Assembly (NCBI GenBank): GCA_022749755.1
Contig: CM040447.1
Location: 5,168,545-5,232,544 of the forward strand
Direction: 5' to 3'
Length of the DNA: 64,000 nt
Source of the DNA: Azadirachta indica
Taxonomy: Eukaryota > Streptophyta > Magnoliopsida > Sapindales > Meliaceae
This document shows positions 12,122 to 23,853 of this stretch, in pieces. Each line of letters begins with the position of its first letter. The stretch's first letter is position 1. The translations under genes were made by a program, and so were the position numbers. The notes below the pieces were generated by a model. It saw only the letters and a list, made by a program, of their open reading frames with translations, was not told the DNA's origin and ran no database searches.

Positions 12122-13475
12122 ATGGATGTGGAAATAATTTACAGAGAGTACATCAAACCCTCTTCTCCAACACCTTCCAACCTCAGAACCCATAAGCTCT
12201 GCCTCTTCGATCAATTTCTTGATCAATATTATGCTTCTGATGTCCTCTACTATCCTCCAGAAAAAAACGTTTACAGCTCCACTGACGTTGATTATATTAT
12301 CTTCAACAGATTGCAACTACTAAAACAATCTCTGTCTGAAACCTTAAGCCACTTTTACCCACTTGCTGGAAAGTTGAAAGATGATTTTAGTGTTGACTGC
12401 AATGATGATGGGGATTTATTTTGTAGAGGCTCGAGCTAAAAATCCTCTTAATGAATTTCTCAGTCAACCCAATGTCTCTTTGATTTCTAAGTTTGTTCCA
12501 AAAGACGGCACTGAGCAGAGCGGACAAGTTTCAGGAGCTCACGTTGCTAAGATACAAGTAACAACGTTTACATGTGGAGGTCTTGCCGTTTGCACTAGTC
12601 TTTCACATTTAGTCGGTGATGCAGCAACGGTCAGCTTGTTTCTGAAAACATGGGCTGCCATTGCTCGTAAGAATGTGGAAGAAGCAGTATTTCCTAATTA
12701 TGACGCTTCTTCCTTATTTCCTTCAGTAGATGAAGACCCAAAAGATGCAAACTTGCTGGCCTTATTAGCTGTATTTCTTAAAACCGGTAGACCTGCTATG
12801 AGGAGGTTTGTATTTGATGGAAAAGCAATAGCAGATCTCAAAGCTAGGGCAAGCAGCTCCTATGTACAAAATCCATCACGTGTTGAGGTCGTGTCAGCAT
12901 TACTTTTCAAACGCATCACGGTAGCCTTCAGAACGAAATCAGGTTTCTACAAACCACATTTGCTATCCCATGTAGTAAATTTGCGTCGAAAAATGAAGAC
13001 ACCAATTTTAGATTATTCCATCGGAAACATATTTTGGCATGCATGTGCACTATTCACAGAAGATGAAGTTGAGTTGGACGACATAGCGTACAGGCTAAGG
13101 GAAGCAATAGAAGAACTTAATGCAGATTTTGTTAAGAGTTTGCAAGGTGATGAAGGGCTTCTTAACCTTCGTAAATCTATCAAAGTTGGAGGCGAATTGT
13201 ATTTTGGCGCAGAAGATAGAATTGAGTTTAGCAGTTGGTGTAATTTTGGGTTATATAATATTGATTTTGGATGGGGAAAACCTATTTGGAATAGTTCTGC
13301 TGGTTGGTATGAATTTGCTACAGTGTATCATAACTTTATCAATCTTATGGATACAAGATCGGGAAATGGGGTTGAGGCGTGGGTGTTTTTGCCTGAAGAA
13401 GACATGAAGTTGTTGGAACTTGATGAAGAATTACTTACATTTGCCACCATGGATCCAAGTCCCTTGGATATCTGA
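12122..13475 (+). pseudogene. BAHD acyltransferase copy 2, full length with one frameshift
   Basis: The start (MDVEIIYREYIKPSS) and end (PSPLDI, TGA at 13473) match the family. Codons 1 to about 96 are read in one frame. Near 12407-12413 one extra base, in a gatgatgggg context where copy 1 has gatgagggg, shifts the frame, which then stays open to the normal stop. HxxxD (HLVGD) and DFGWG (inside IDFGWGKPIW) are intact. If the extra base is real the gene makes a peptide of about 105 residues and is dead. If it is an assembly error the gene encodes an enzyme of about 450 residues. An internal ATG at 12381 is in the second frame but would lack the N-terminal fold. It is the head-to-head partner of copy 1. 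Confidence 0.85.
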
Positions 13476-13489
13476 ACTGCTAAGATCTC

Positions 13490-13671
13490 TTCAATGGTGG
13501 GGTCTCCTCCTCCTTCTGTGTATGGTTTGCTTACTAAGGACGCCTCTGGTTTCCCCAATTACAGGTTTCCTGATTGTAAGGGCATCAGCCTTGCTGCTCT
13601 TTCTTTCTTGTATTTTTTCCTTTATTAATAAATTTTGGCCTCCTTCGTGAGGTTTTATTGAAAAAAAAAAA
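13490..13671 (+). mobile_element. LINE 3' end, strongly 5' truncated
   Basis: Directly after the BAHD stop, translations contain SLQWW in one frame and TKDASGFPNYRF in another. These correspond to SLQWW and SHDANAFPSYRF at the end of the LINE on the minus strand at 24373-24573. A non-coding tail with ttaataaattttggcc follows, then a 12-base A run ending near 13671. This is the usual 3' end of a plant L1-type LINE. I could not fix a target duplication. Confidence 0.7.
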
Positions 13672-14741
13672 ATCCATGGCAATGGTATTTAATTTGTTTA
13701 GTTTGCAATAGATGATTTAAAGTGTAATCCAATGAACTTATACTTGTATGGAGGATCAAGTGAGATGATTGTGTAATCTAATTTTCAATAATAATGTTGT
13801 CATGATATTTTGTCATTAATATCTCTTGCCTTTCATCTTTGCTTCATTGTATTCTATATAAGCAATTCCTTCCACGAAAGAAATGAATCTTCATCACTTA
13901 ATATTTAGCAATAATTATTGATATCAAAAGTTAGGCCCATTACATGTACAACATGTACCCAAACTAAGAACGTAATATTATATATGTTTTTTAAAGATTT
14001 TGGATGGGAGCGTGTTGAATGAGTCTTATTAAAATCTAATTCAAATGCCATCCTTCAATTTAATATTTATTTAAGTGGGTCATTATGTTATAGGGCTTCT
14101 TGAACATAAGTTAGTTAAAGGAAGAATAGTGAAAAAAAAAAAAATACATTTTGATTTGTTCTTATAATCGTAGACGATTTGATTGTTCACTTCTAGTTGG
14201 GGAATTATCAAGATTTGTGAAAAAAATATAACAATTTTTAAATTTTATCTCAAGTTTTCATCATTTCAAGCGGTAAATAATCAAGAGATTTTGCACAATA
14301 CCGCAGTCCTTAAGCTTTTGTTTCATCCAAAACAATTAGGCGCAATAACTTCCTTCCTAATGAGCATCACTTTTCCTTATGGCCATACTCTCAATGAGAT
14401 TACCCCCGATAAGATGAGTTCGGATGTGCCCCCATTGTCCACATCTAATTTGGATTCTGAATCTATTGCTATATTCTATTCTGAAATTTTTGTTGCAACA
14501 AACTCTCGGATTTCTATTGCAACGAGCTTGGAGCCTGAATTTCTGTGTTTTACGATATTTTCTTGATCAGCTCCAATCTGATTTTGCTTCTGATCAGTGA
14601 TGTGATGTTTGTGACTTTTTCCTCTTGAGAAACATCTACAAAATGATTATAATCATCAATAACAACAATAGCAAAGCCAATATAGCAATTATCAGATGAT
14701 ACGCTTCTTTCTAAAAGACAATTTCTAAGTTTGTCGAAGGA
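13672..14741. other. Spacer with no recognised gene
   Basis: A 127-codon open frame at 14183-14566 has no family character I recognise. Its complement gives weak retroelement-like phrases (VVIDDYNHFV near 14650, and RCGQWGHIR near 14420, which recalls a zinc knuckle), so a badly decayed minus-strand Copia remnant is possible but not established. Confidence 0.4.
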
Positions 14742-15885
14742 AAAACACCCCGTACCCCTTTCAAGTTTGGTCTAATTATTCAATACCTCCTCAGTATTTG
14801 AAAAATTACTCATTAATTATTCAGACATATGTAATACTTAATTAATATTTATAATTTTTATTTTTTCTTTCTCCACTTTTTTTTTCCCTTCATCTACCTT
14901 TCATTACTGTCTTCTTTTTCCATGGCCAAACCATTAAAAACAGCCCTAAGTTCTTCATTCGACAGTTTTCAATTCAAACACCACTAGCATTTACTATCCC
15001 ACCGTGTATTCATTTTTCTCTCTTCATTTATTAGATAGATTGCACATACTGAAAAAAACTCAAAGGAGTATATGTGCATTTAGCAAGCAATGGAGTCAAA
15101 GAAAGTTGGGTTTTTAAGCGACTGATTTATAAAACTTCACGAAAATTCTATTCAATTTGGGTGCCAAAATCGGGTCCATTAACGAAATCAGATCAAAATC
15201 TATTGTTGAATAACAGATCTGACTTTCATCAAATTTAACTCATAAAACCTCCGCTTCACCATCTCACCCTGACTCGGCTTCAATTTCAACCTCCTCTCTC
15301 TCTCCAATTTGGCTTCAGCTTCTTCTATTTCTACCTCTGTTGATTCAATTATTGATGATGCTGCTTCCACTTATACCTGATGATGTTGGTTCAGTTGGTG
15401 AAGAAAGTGGGTAAAGAAAATGCATGGGTAAAAAGAATGTGCTGGGTTGTTCGTTTGACTTAATCTCTTTTTTTTTTTACGTAATTTGGAGAAGAAGATT
15501 GATTTCATTTTGTAGCAGATAGAAATTTTTTATTTGATTGGACAATGGGTTAGAGCAGAAGATTACGTGAGAAGAGAAGATGAGTTCTGGAATGGATAAT
15601 GTTAGGGAAGAAGATTACGTTATTAAATTGAAGTGTGTTATTCTATTGGAGGGAGAGAGAGAAAAAATATTGAAATAAAATTATATTAATATTTTATCAT
15701 GCATCCTGCAGCGTGGGACCTTTGTGTTCCCTCAAATAGTTGTCTAAGGATATATCTGTAAAAGCAGCCCTAATAGCTCTTTTTCCGTTGACTAACGGCT
15801 GGACATAAAAGATAATTTTTGAAACACTGAGGAGGTACCCGGTAATTAGACCAAACCTGACGGGTGTATCGGCTGCTTTTCTTTT
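14742..15885. mobile_element. Transposon-like element with terminal inverted repeats of about 70 bp
   Basis: The left end (about 14745-14810, containing aagtttggtctaatt and caatacctcctcagt) is the inverse of the right end (about 15815-15885, containing actgaggaggtac and aattagaccaaacctg). The 1.1-kb interior has no transposase frame. It contains a serine/proline-rich-looking pyrimidine stretch near 15250-15350 that might be captured host sequence. No target duplication could be fixed, so the superfamily is uncertain; a Mutator-type element is one option. Confidence 0.6.
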
Positions 15886-16990
15886 ATCAAATACTTAATT
15901 TTTTTTCCGCAAACAATGTCTGACTCCCTTTGATCGTGGAGATAATATCATATTATTTTTTTTATATTTTATTATTTTTTTATATTTTAATTTTATCTTT
16001 TAATAATTTAATTTTATCTTTTAATAATTTAAATATTTTTTATTTTACTATTTTATAATTAAAACATAAATTAATTGAACCGAACAAATATTGTGTTATA
16101 ATTTTATTATTTAATAATTCAAATATTTTTAATTTTACTATTTTTAATTAACATAAACTAATTGAATTGAACCAATGAATTGAACAGGTTTTCTTAAAAT
16201 TACAAAATAAATTGTATTACATGAATTCGAACTTGAACCTGATCAAAATAAGTTAAATTTTTTACTACTCTATCAAATATATATTTGTGATAAGTCATTC
16301 AATCTTTAATAAATAACCCTTTTAAACATATTTAAATAAATTTTATTAATAATAAATTCATTTGATATTAAATTTCATTAATAATAAATTTTATTAGTAA
16401 TAAATTCTATTAATAATAAATTCTGTCAATAATAAATTTTATTAATATAAAAATTTATAACTTTAAAAATAATTTTATAAACATTAAAATTTTAAAATAT
16501 TTCGAATTTAAAATTATTTAATATCATTAAATTATAAACTTTTTAAAATTAAATTTAAAATCAATAATGATTTTAAAAAAATTTTAATTTTATCATAAAT
16601 TGCATATATTTTTCTTAATAATATTAGAAATTTATAAAATTTCTAAAATTATTATAAATAATTGTTAAATTATTATCATTAGCAATGTTTCAGAATAATT
16701 TTATAAATATAAAAATATTTTTGTCACATTAATAAAAGTAATTTTTATTTTAGAGAATTTATTATGTGTTTTGAAAAGAAATATTTATTAAAGATTAGAA
16801 AACATATTAATAAAAGCCAATTGGTGTAGTGATAAGGGTATTAGTGTGTTTCATCAGTTCATATTTAAATTATTGGAGGACAAAAGAAGAAAAATTGAAT
16901 AGTCAAGAGGGTGATGGGTATTAAAATAAATATAGAGGGGTAATGGAGTATTAACTCAAAAATCGCGAAAAGAATGAGCATTTTCCCTTT
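15886..16990. other. AT-rich spacer with repeat relics
   Basis: No gene is seen. At 16325-16445 a short unit (taataaattttatt-like) recurs four or more times. From about 16290 to 16510 the sequence resembles the MITE upstream of BAHD copies 4 and 5 (38870-39297 and 44088-44512), and its right end near 16975-16987 (gagcattttccc) resembles their termini. It may be a longer, decayed relative. Confidence 0.45.
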
Positions 16991-16999
16991 TTCTTGTGT

Positions 17000-18430
17000 A
17001 AATTAACATAAAGATCCTGATCATAAACTTGATCAATACTAATCAAATCCGCCTTTAAATTCTCAACATGTAAAATATTTTTCAATTTTGGGAAACGCTC
17101 AACATCAAGCGTTCCTTTTCTAAGAATTCGTCCCTTTGTACCATCTCAAAATGTCATATGTCCTTTTAAACAGCCTTGACAATCCACCAAACTCTCATGC
17201 GAAATACCAAGCATTACCATCACAAGTCCTAAATGTATAAGCAACAAAACTATTAATTTCTAATTTCTTCACCCATATTTTTCTTAGTATTGGAAAAGTC
17301 TTAAATTTTGATTTCACATTATTTCTTAAGAATTGTAGAAATTTAAAACAATTTGGTCGAATGTGATCTATAATTTGCAAAAGTGACAAGTAGGAGCAAA
17401 CCTTTTTGTTTTACCTCGAAAATCATAGTGTAAATCTGAGTTATTACCTTGACATATTTTCTGTTGAGTGGGTTGAATATGTGATGCTTTCACAAACACG
17501 GTCTTAGAATTGAACGATTTTTATTTTGATAGCCAAGCCTTTGATGATCTTTACCATGTTTACCCAATGCCAAAATAGGGTCAAGTTTAGACATACTTGA
17601 GTTAAGCATCTTTAATGATTTATGAGTGTATTCAAGCTCATTATTGTACCTCACTCAGCCTTTTATCCTTCTTAGCAATAGTAGTCTCCATATTACTTTT
17701 AATTCTTTTCGCTTTTTAGTTTGTTCACTTAAGACTCTATCAACTTGATTTTGTAAAGTTTTATTGAGTTTGCATATTTCTAACAATTTTCTAAACATTA
17801 ATTTATAAGAAGCATGTATAGTATCCATGTCCAACTTACCTTCATCAGAACTTACTTCAGAGATCGTTTCAGAGAGACTGAGAACAAAGTCAGTCATTTT
17901 TGTAGTTTCGTTGTAATGAAAATTTGTCGCTTCTGTTGCAATAGAATTGGATATTGCAATTTTTTAGAATGTGAAATATCGGTGAAAGCTATGAGTTTAC
18001 CTACAATATCTAATGTTTTTTTTCTTCTAATTCATCATTACTCCAAGTTGTTTTTATGACTTTTGACTCCTTCTTTAGTGTGTTGACACATTTGGTTTGT
18101 ATGTGAGCATAAGCGACTTGTAAAATATCCCACGCCTTCTTTGCAAATTCACCTGTTCAGATCATCTTAAATTGATTTAGATCAGTCACATTAAAAATAG
18201 CATTGAGAGCCCTAGATTTGTAATTTGTTACACTATCTTCTAAACTTGTCTATGTTTCATCCGGTTTTGGCACAACATTACTCTCCTTGTCGGTCATTAT
18301 GGGAGGCGTCCATCCAACTAGTATTGCTTGCCATACTTTTTCATTCATTGATTTGATAAACGCTTTCACCTTAGCCTTTCAATGTGAATAATTTGTTCCA
18401 TCAAGTAAAGGTGGCTAAAAGATTGATCTT
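17000..18430 (-). pseudogene. Copia (SIRE/Maximus-like) gag and protease region
   Basis: Read leftward, the frame shows the gag entry block PLLDGTNYSHWK near 18410 and RALNAIFNVTD near 18210, then DFAKKAWDILQVA-like sequence. A coiled-coil-rich gag segment follows at 17897-17655. A zinc knuckle (CHFCK, then after a frameshift DHIRPNC) lies near 17390-17345, and the protease region (WYF-x-S, then GTKGRILRKGTL) near 17210-17080. Numerous stops and frameshifts show it is dead. Homology ends near 17000, so integrase onward is missing in this piece. Confidence 0.8.
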
Positions 18431-20560
18431 CATTCTCTTTTAAAATCCACAGCTACATAAAATGAATGAAAGCACCAAAATCTCACAAAAAAATAAAATA
18501 TTAGTGACCCACTATTACCAATTAAAAGATTCCTTGCTAGGTGAATTTTTAATTTGGTTAATTATTAAATTAATTATTAACCAATACTAAAGGGTTTCAC
18601 AATTAATCTAATCAACATGCTACAATAAAATAATGAAGACACAAGATTTTAACATACTTTCAGATTTCTCAATCCTACATTCACAAAGCCATGCTTAGAG
18701 AAAAACAATCCATTAAGAAATAATATGATATAAACAGTAATGGATTTATAGAAACCAAAGACTCCTACTTTATTGTCGTTGTTGTGTAGGATCTTTTTAT
18801 ATGGTCCTGTTTTGCGAGATCCCCTAACTTTTGATGTCGTCAAACTCCTTTCAATGAACATGGCTTCTTCTATTGAAAAATTAAAGTTTCTTTCCTGAAG
18901 AACATAATCAAATTGTCTTCACAATATTTAAGACATTTAAATCTTTAAGTTTATTATAATAAGAATTATAGACATATGATCCTTATTAAGTTGTTCTCAA
19001 TTAAAGCATAGAGAAATAAATTGAACAAGTAATACAATTTGGAAACCAAAATCACACTCTCTTTGGATGAGTTTTTCATGTAATAGAGATAGGGGTGTTA
19101 AGAATCCAATCTAATCTAATCAATCTACTCAATTTGATCCGATCTCATATGTTTTTAGTAGATTTGATGGATTGGTGTATCAGGTTGGATTACAAAAATT
19201 TAAAACCTATTCACAGTTAATTGGATTGTGGATTTACATTGTCTATCCGCTACAATTTGATCCAAACCGTTAAATAATATAATAATATTTTGAATAAAAT
19301 AATTTTTTACTATTCTCTATTTTATACTATTAATTTTACCATTTACAATTGATAATATTAAAATTTTACATTATTTAAAAAAATTATTAATTATTGGACT
19401 AGTTTGTTGGCTATAAGGATTATATTGGCTTCCTTGTTGGAAAGCGGGTCTCAAGTGGCTCAACATAATTATTGTATGTGCTTGTGCTTATTTGATACAT
19501 AAGCACAGATGGACTCAACTTTTATGCACGAACCATTTGTCACCACTAAACTTAATAAAAATATAAAACATATATAAACTTAACCATATTTTTTTTATTT
19601 ATTTTTTCTTTTTTTTCCTTCTTAATTTTATTTTTTGGTTTGTTTTTTAAATGATCAATATTTTTAATTACGATATACTTATTCTTTTTCTTGTTAAAAT
19701 AAACTTTCATAATAATAGTATGTGAAGAGTTTTAAGTTTTAATCATGTTTTCTTCTAAACTATCCGTGATTATTTTTGCGGCTTCTTTATTTTTAATGTA
19801 GTTTTAGAAAAGCACAATTTTTTTCAATTAAAAGGAACCCAATTATGATTACTTATATTTATTTTTTGTTATTTGTTTTGAGTGTATATTTGTTTCAAGG
19901 TTTAAAGAAAACATACACTATTTTCTCGATTATTTTCGTTAATGACATATAATCAACACTAAATACTATTAGTTTATCTGAATCAGGTTAGATTGGATCG
20001 GATTTGAAAACTTTTTGATGGATAAGATCAAATCGAATTCTAACATATGGTAGATCGGGATGGATTGAAAAAAATTCTAATATGCCATATGATAGATTGG
20101 ATATGGATTTAGTCAAATTAACCCAATTTGATTTGCTGAACACCCCTAAATGGAGACTTAACAAAATTTGAAAAGTATTATTTATTTATATTGAAAACAA
20201 AAACCGTAGTGCAGAGAAAATTTTGGTTTCCTTACTCATTAAGGAAATAAATCTCTTAGATCAGGAAGCATTTTTACTTTTCTAAACTTTTTGTTTCTAA
20301 TAACTCTTCTTTCCTTTGAGTTGTAAAATTACAAATTGTTGTTTCCTAGTTAAACTTGGACAATCAACTAATCGTAAAATAATTGGAAAACTAATTTATA
20401 TAGAGTTTAATTAAAATACAAATTGTGTGTAGATTTTTCTCTCGTAAATTTTGTTGCAACAGGATTTCTGTCTTACATAAGGACCTAGAATTTTTAGAAT
20501 TAAAAAAAATTCTTAAATCATATTTTAATTGCTATATAATGCCAACAAAAATCCTAGCTA
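18431..20560 (-). mobile_element. Probable Copia LTR and untranslated region, split by a hAT element
   Basis: This non-coding stretch lies between a minus-strand RNase H end (20575) and a minus-strand gag start (18420), where an LTR would be expected. On the minus strand a palindromic LTR-like start TGTTGCAACA occurs near 20463, after a purine-rich stretch. A TATA-like tataaataaata follows near 20185. The hAT element at 19090-20148 interrupts it. No second LTR copy was found to prove the ends. Confidence 0.45.
19090..20148. mobile_element. hAT-type element, 1.06 kb, with 8-bp target duplication
   Basis: The ends are taggggtgtt at 19090 and aacacccta-type (aacacccctA) ending at 20148. The flanks aatagaga (19082-19089) and aatggaga (20149-20156) match at seven of eight positions. 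The subterminal regions repeat gatttgatggattgg-like motifs on both sides. No transposase frame is present, so it is non-autonomous. Confidence 0.8.
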
Positions 20561-20574
20561 TTGTCAATATATCA

Positions 20575-21725
20575 AGCCATGGTCTTTAAGGAAGTGAACC
20601 AATCTTCAACAAAGTGTTCAGTAAAAATATCCGCAATTTATTTTTCGATAGAAATAAATTCTAAAGACATGTCCCATTATTGCTTGGTGTCATAATTTCT
20701 AAGTGTGCGTTACATCCAAAGTTTTTGAGCACAACAATTATCAATGAGATACTGTATTTGGTGTTGGTGGAAATTACAATTGAATTTAGCTTTTCACTAA
20801 ATCATGAGACTAATGCATATTTTAGAAAATGAAATGTATTGCTAATGCTTTCCTTATCGACTATCCCACTGGCAAAATCGGTATCAAAATAGCTGATCAA
20901 ATAAAATAAATTATATACCTTTAGGATAGCATAGTCTTAAGTCATTTGTGCCATTCAAGTATTTGCAAATTCTTTTGACAAAATCTAAATACGATTCTTT
21001 ACCATCTTTTTCAAGTTTGAGTGTTAAGTTCATTAGAGTTTCGACACTTTTTGAAGTTTCCATCTCAAATCCTTTTAGTAAGTTTTTGATGTGTTTAGAT
21101 TGATTAATGAAAATTTCATATTCTAATTTCTTGATTCGTAGACCAAGAAAGAACTTCAACTCTAACCCATCATGCTTATTTCAAACTCATTTTCAGGCAA
21201 TTAGAAAATTCTTCATACAGAGAGTTGTTAGTAGTAGTACTAAAAATAATGTCATCAACTTAAATTTGAACGATAAAGTAAATTATAATGCTTATGCTTG
21301 ATAAAGAGAGTGGTGTACTACCTTAGCTAAAAACCATTTTCCAAAAGAAATTTGCTAAGTCTTTTATACCAAGCTCGAGCATCATGTTTCAATACATAAA
21401 AGACTTTAGCTAGTTTATAAACATGATTTGGAAAAACTTAATTTCCAAAATCTAAAGGTTGTTTAACAGAAATTTTCTCCATAATGTATCCATTTACAAA
21501 TAATATTTTGATATCCATTTTATATAAAATGAAATCCTTATAGCTTGCAAATGCAAACAATATTTTTTTTATAATGTAATCTAGCTACTAGTGCAAAGGT
21601 TTCATCAAAATCAATAGTATCTTTTATATCATAACTTTCAGCCATTACTCTAGCTCATTTTTGACAATCACATTAGACTCATCTATTTTATTTGTGAATA
21701 CCCATTTAGGGCCTCTAATGGATTG
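20575..21725 (-). pseudogene. Copia reverse transcriptase and RNase H fragment
   Basis: Read leftward, the RT entry block GPKWVFTNKIDESN appears near 21713-21660. The open stretch 21159-20911 carries FFLGLRIKKLEYEIFINQSKHIK, the conserved Copia segment after the YVDD region, then jumps by deletion to FVKRICKYLNGTNDLRL. RNase H follows: a decayed DTDFA, FHFLKYALVS and LNSIVIST near 20880-20700. It ends with a remnant of the ADIFTKPL block near 20600. Stops and deletions make it non-functional. It lies on the same strand as the gag piece at 17000-18430 but downstream of an LTR relative to it. Confidence 0.82.
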
Positions 21726-21739
21726 ATGTAAGCTATATA

Positions 21740-22535
21740 ATAAAAAGGGAAAAGGAGATGGAGGTCCCTAAGATTTGATTTAATAGACATATATGTTCTA
21801 ATAGTTTCAAAAATACTCATAAAATTCTCAATTTATTTTAAAAAGATGATTATATCTTTATTAGAAATAGTTATTTACAAACATTATTATGAAATCTTTA
21901 AAATTTGAAAAAATAGAATATAGTATAAAAAAAATATATTAATAAATAGTACATTAATAATACAAAATTTATTAATGTATTATAAACTTATATATTTTAT
22001 AAATAGTAAATTTTATTTTTACTATATTTTATATAGTTTAACCATACATAAATATAAATTATAATATAATCATAAGTATTGTATTATAGTATATTTTATT
22101 TACATATTAACATTTATTTATGATTTATTTTATTTATTTTCTAATACTTAATTAATATTGAATTGTTAATATACTATAAAATAAATAAATTTATATTTTA
22201 GTTATAATATATTAACAAATATTACTTATAGTATTTATAAATATATAAATTTATAATGTGTTAACAAATATTATATAGTTAATATACTATAAAATAATAT
22301 TATGATTTATTTTATTAATATATTTTTAATACATATATATTATATTTTGTCACATTTTAATGGTTTAATAGTTTTTTTTGTTAAATAACTACGACTAGTA
22401 AGGATATAATAGTTTTTTCAAAATAAAATTGGGACTTTTATGGATATTTTTTAAATTAGTAGGACTTATATGTCCATTAAACCAAACCTCAAGAACCTCC
22501 ATATCCTTTTCCTTAATCAAAACTAGACTAAGGAA
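21740..22535. mobile_element. MITE-like element with terminal inverted repeats of about 110 bp
   Basis: The left end (about 21752-21870: aaaaggagatggaggtcc, then gatttgatttaatagac) is the inverse of the right end (about 22410-22525: gtccattaaaccaaacctc, then cctccatatccttttcc). The interior is almost pure AT with no coding frame. Target duplication not resolved; superfamily unknown. Confidence 0.7.
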
Positions 22536-22565
22536 CTAACACTAGAAAGACCATTCCCTTGTAAT

Positions 22566-23000
22566 TAGGGGTGAGAATAGTCAGTTTCGTTCCGAGTTTC
22601 ACCAAATCAAAATGGATCCAAAAATTTTGGATTTTTTTCTTTTTTAGAACTAGAATCAGATTGAATATAAATTGGAAATAAACTAGAACTATTTCAAATA
22701 CATGTGAAATCAGATTGAACTTGTCGGTTCTGGTTTTTTCTGGTTTGGTTTTAGGTTCTTATTTTTTGACCATTTTTTTTGTTTGCGTAAATTAACATGT
22801 CGTTTTCATGCTAAAATATACATAAAAATTTTTTTGTTTCAGTTTGAGCTTTTTGGACGAGTACTAGAACCAAATTAAATATTTTTAATTTCCTGAAAAT
22901 TGGAGCCAATTTGGGACCAAATACCATGTGAACTGAATTTGTTGGTTCTACTGCAGTTCAGTTCAATTTTTCAGGTTTTGGGTCTTTATGTTCAGTCCTA
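22566..23000. mobile_element. Small hAT-like element with an approximate 8-bp target duplication
   Basis: It starts taggggtgagaatagtcag at 22566 and ends ttcagtccta at 23000, a degenerate inverse. The flanks cttgtaat (22558-22565) and cttataac (23001-23008) agree at six of eight positions. The interior is rich in tcggttctgg-like and ggttttaggttc-like motifs common to plant hAT MITEs. No coding frame. Confidence 0.55.
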
Positions 23001-23853
23001 CTTATAACGAGGAGGAAGGAAATACTTGTAATTTTAGATGAATGGATTATTGATGGTGTTTTCAAGCCTTTCCTACTGAGAAGAAAGATCGTTGATTACA
23101 AGAAAATAAATCCTACAAAAATACAAATTGTATGTATTGATCCTTTTATACGACGCAATAAATAAGAAATTATAAATTTAGCTATTCAAATTGATCCAGC
23201 AATGGTAAGAATGCCCAATGTTGGTGTTTCTCCAAATACAATAACAAAAGAACACTTAGTTGTATCAAATACAAGCTTTGGTTACACTAAAGCAATCATG
23301 ATGTAAGTAATCCAGAGCACAAAGAATATGACTATTGAGTGATAGGATCTAATAGTCAAGACGCTATAGCGTAATCCAAAGTTCAAATCACTTATTGACC
23401 AGTTAAACTATAGACTCGAGCAAGGAAAGGAACAACTGAGGTGCTTATCAATATTTCTACTCAATCAATGAAGCATAATCCTAGAGCAAAATGGTATATT
23501 TAGACACCACCTACGTCATAATCTTCACAGGTGAAGATATGGAGGATAAACATTCATATTATTGACATATTTTATGCCTCTAGAAAAAATTAATTGTGTC
23601 TATCACGAGAGCTCTAGCCTATATATACTAGCTCATTAAGTAAACATGATTCGTTGGTAGTTATGAAAACAATAAAGTTAGCTTCTACAATCAAATACAA
23701 CAAGCTATTTATTTTTGGCCTTACATAAAATTATAAGCTAATGCCCTACAAATAGCTTCCAAACTCTGCTCTTCTATCAATAAAGAAGTCTTTATAACTA
23801 CAATTACGAAAGACTGAAAAGTGTATGTTTAATACGTTCTTAATGGCAACATG

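Larger units (their letters stand above)
9265..13475. repeat. Right arm of the inverted repeat carrying BAHD copy 2
   Basis: This is the inverse counterpart of 1-2793. Arm-specific changes include a 629-bp hAT-type insertion (10789-11417), a 29-bp tandem duplication (9529-9586, starting gaactaaatgg) and a possible SINE-like insertion near 10395-10550. The match covers promoter and coding region, as far as the left arm extends in the window. Confidence 0.85.

Noticed and set aside
13120..13682. Frames at 13120-13407, 13328-13558 and 13420-13682
   Set aside because: Overlap BAHD copy 2 or the LINE 3' end in other frames and lack family character.
14183..14566. A 127-codon frame as a host gene
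   Set aside because: No recognisable motif on this strand. The complement has only weak retroelement-like phrases, not enough for a call.
16815..16850. tRNA gene or SINE promoter (ccaattggtgtagtgataag)
   Set aside because: Resembles an A box only. No cloverleaf can be drawn and no B box at suitable spacing is visible.
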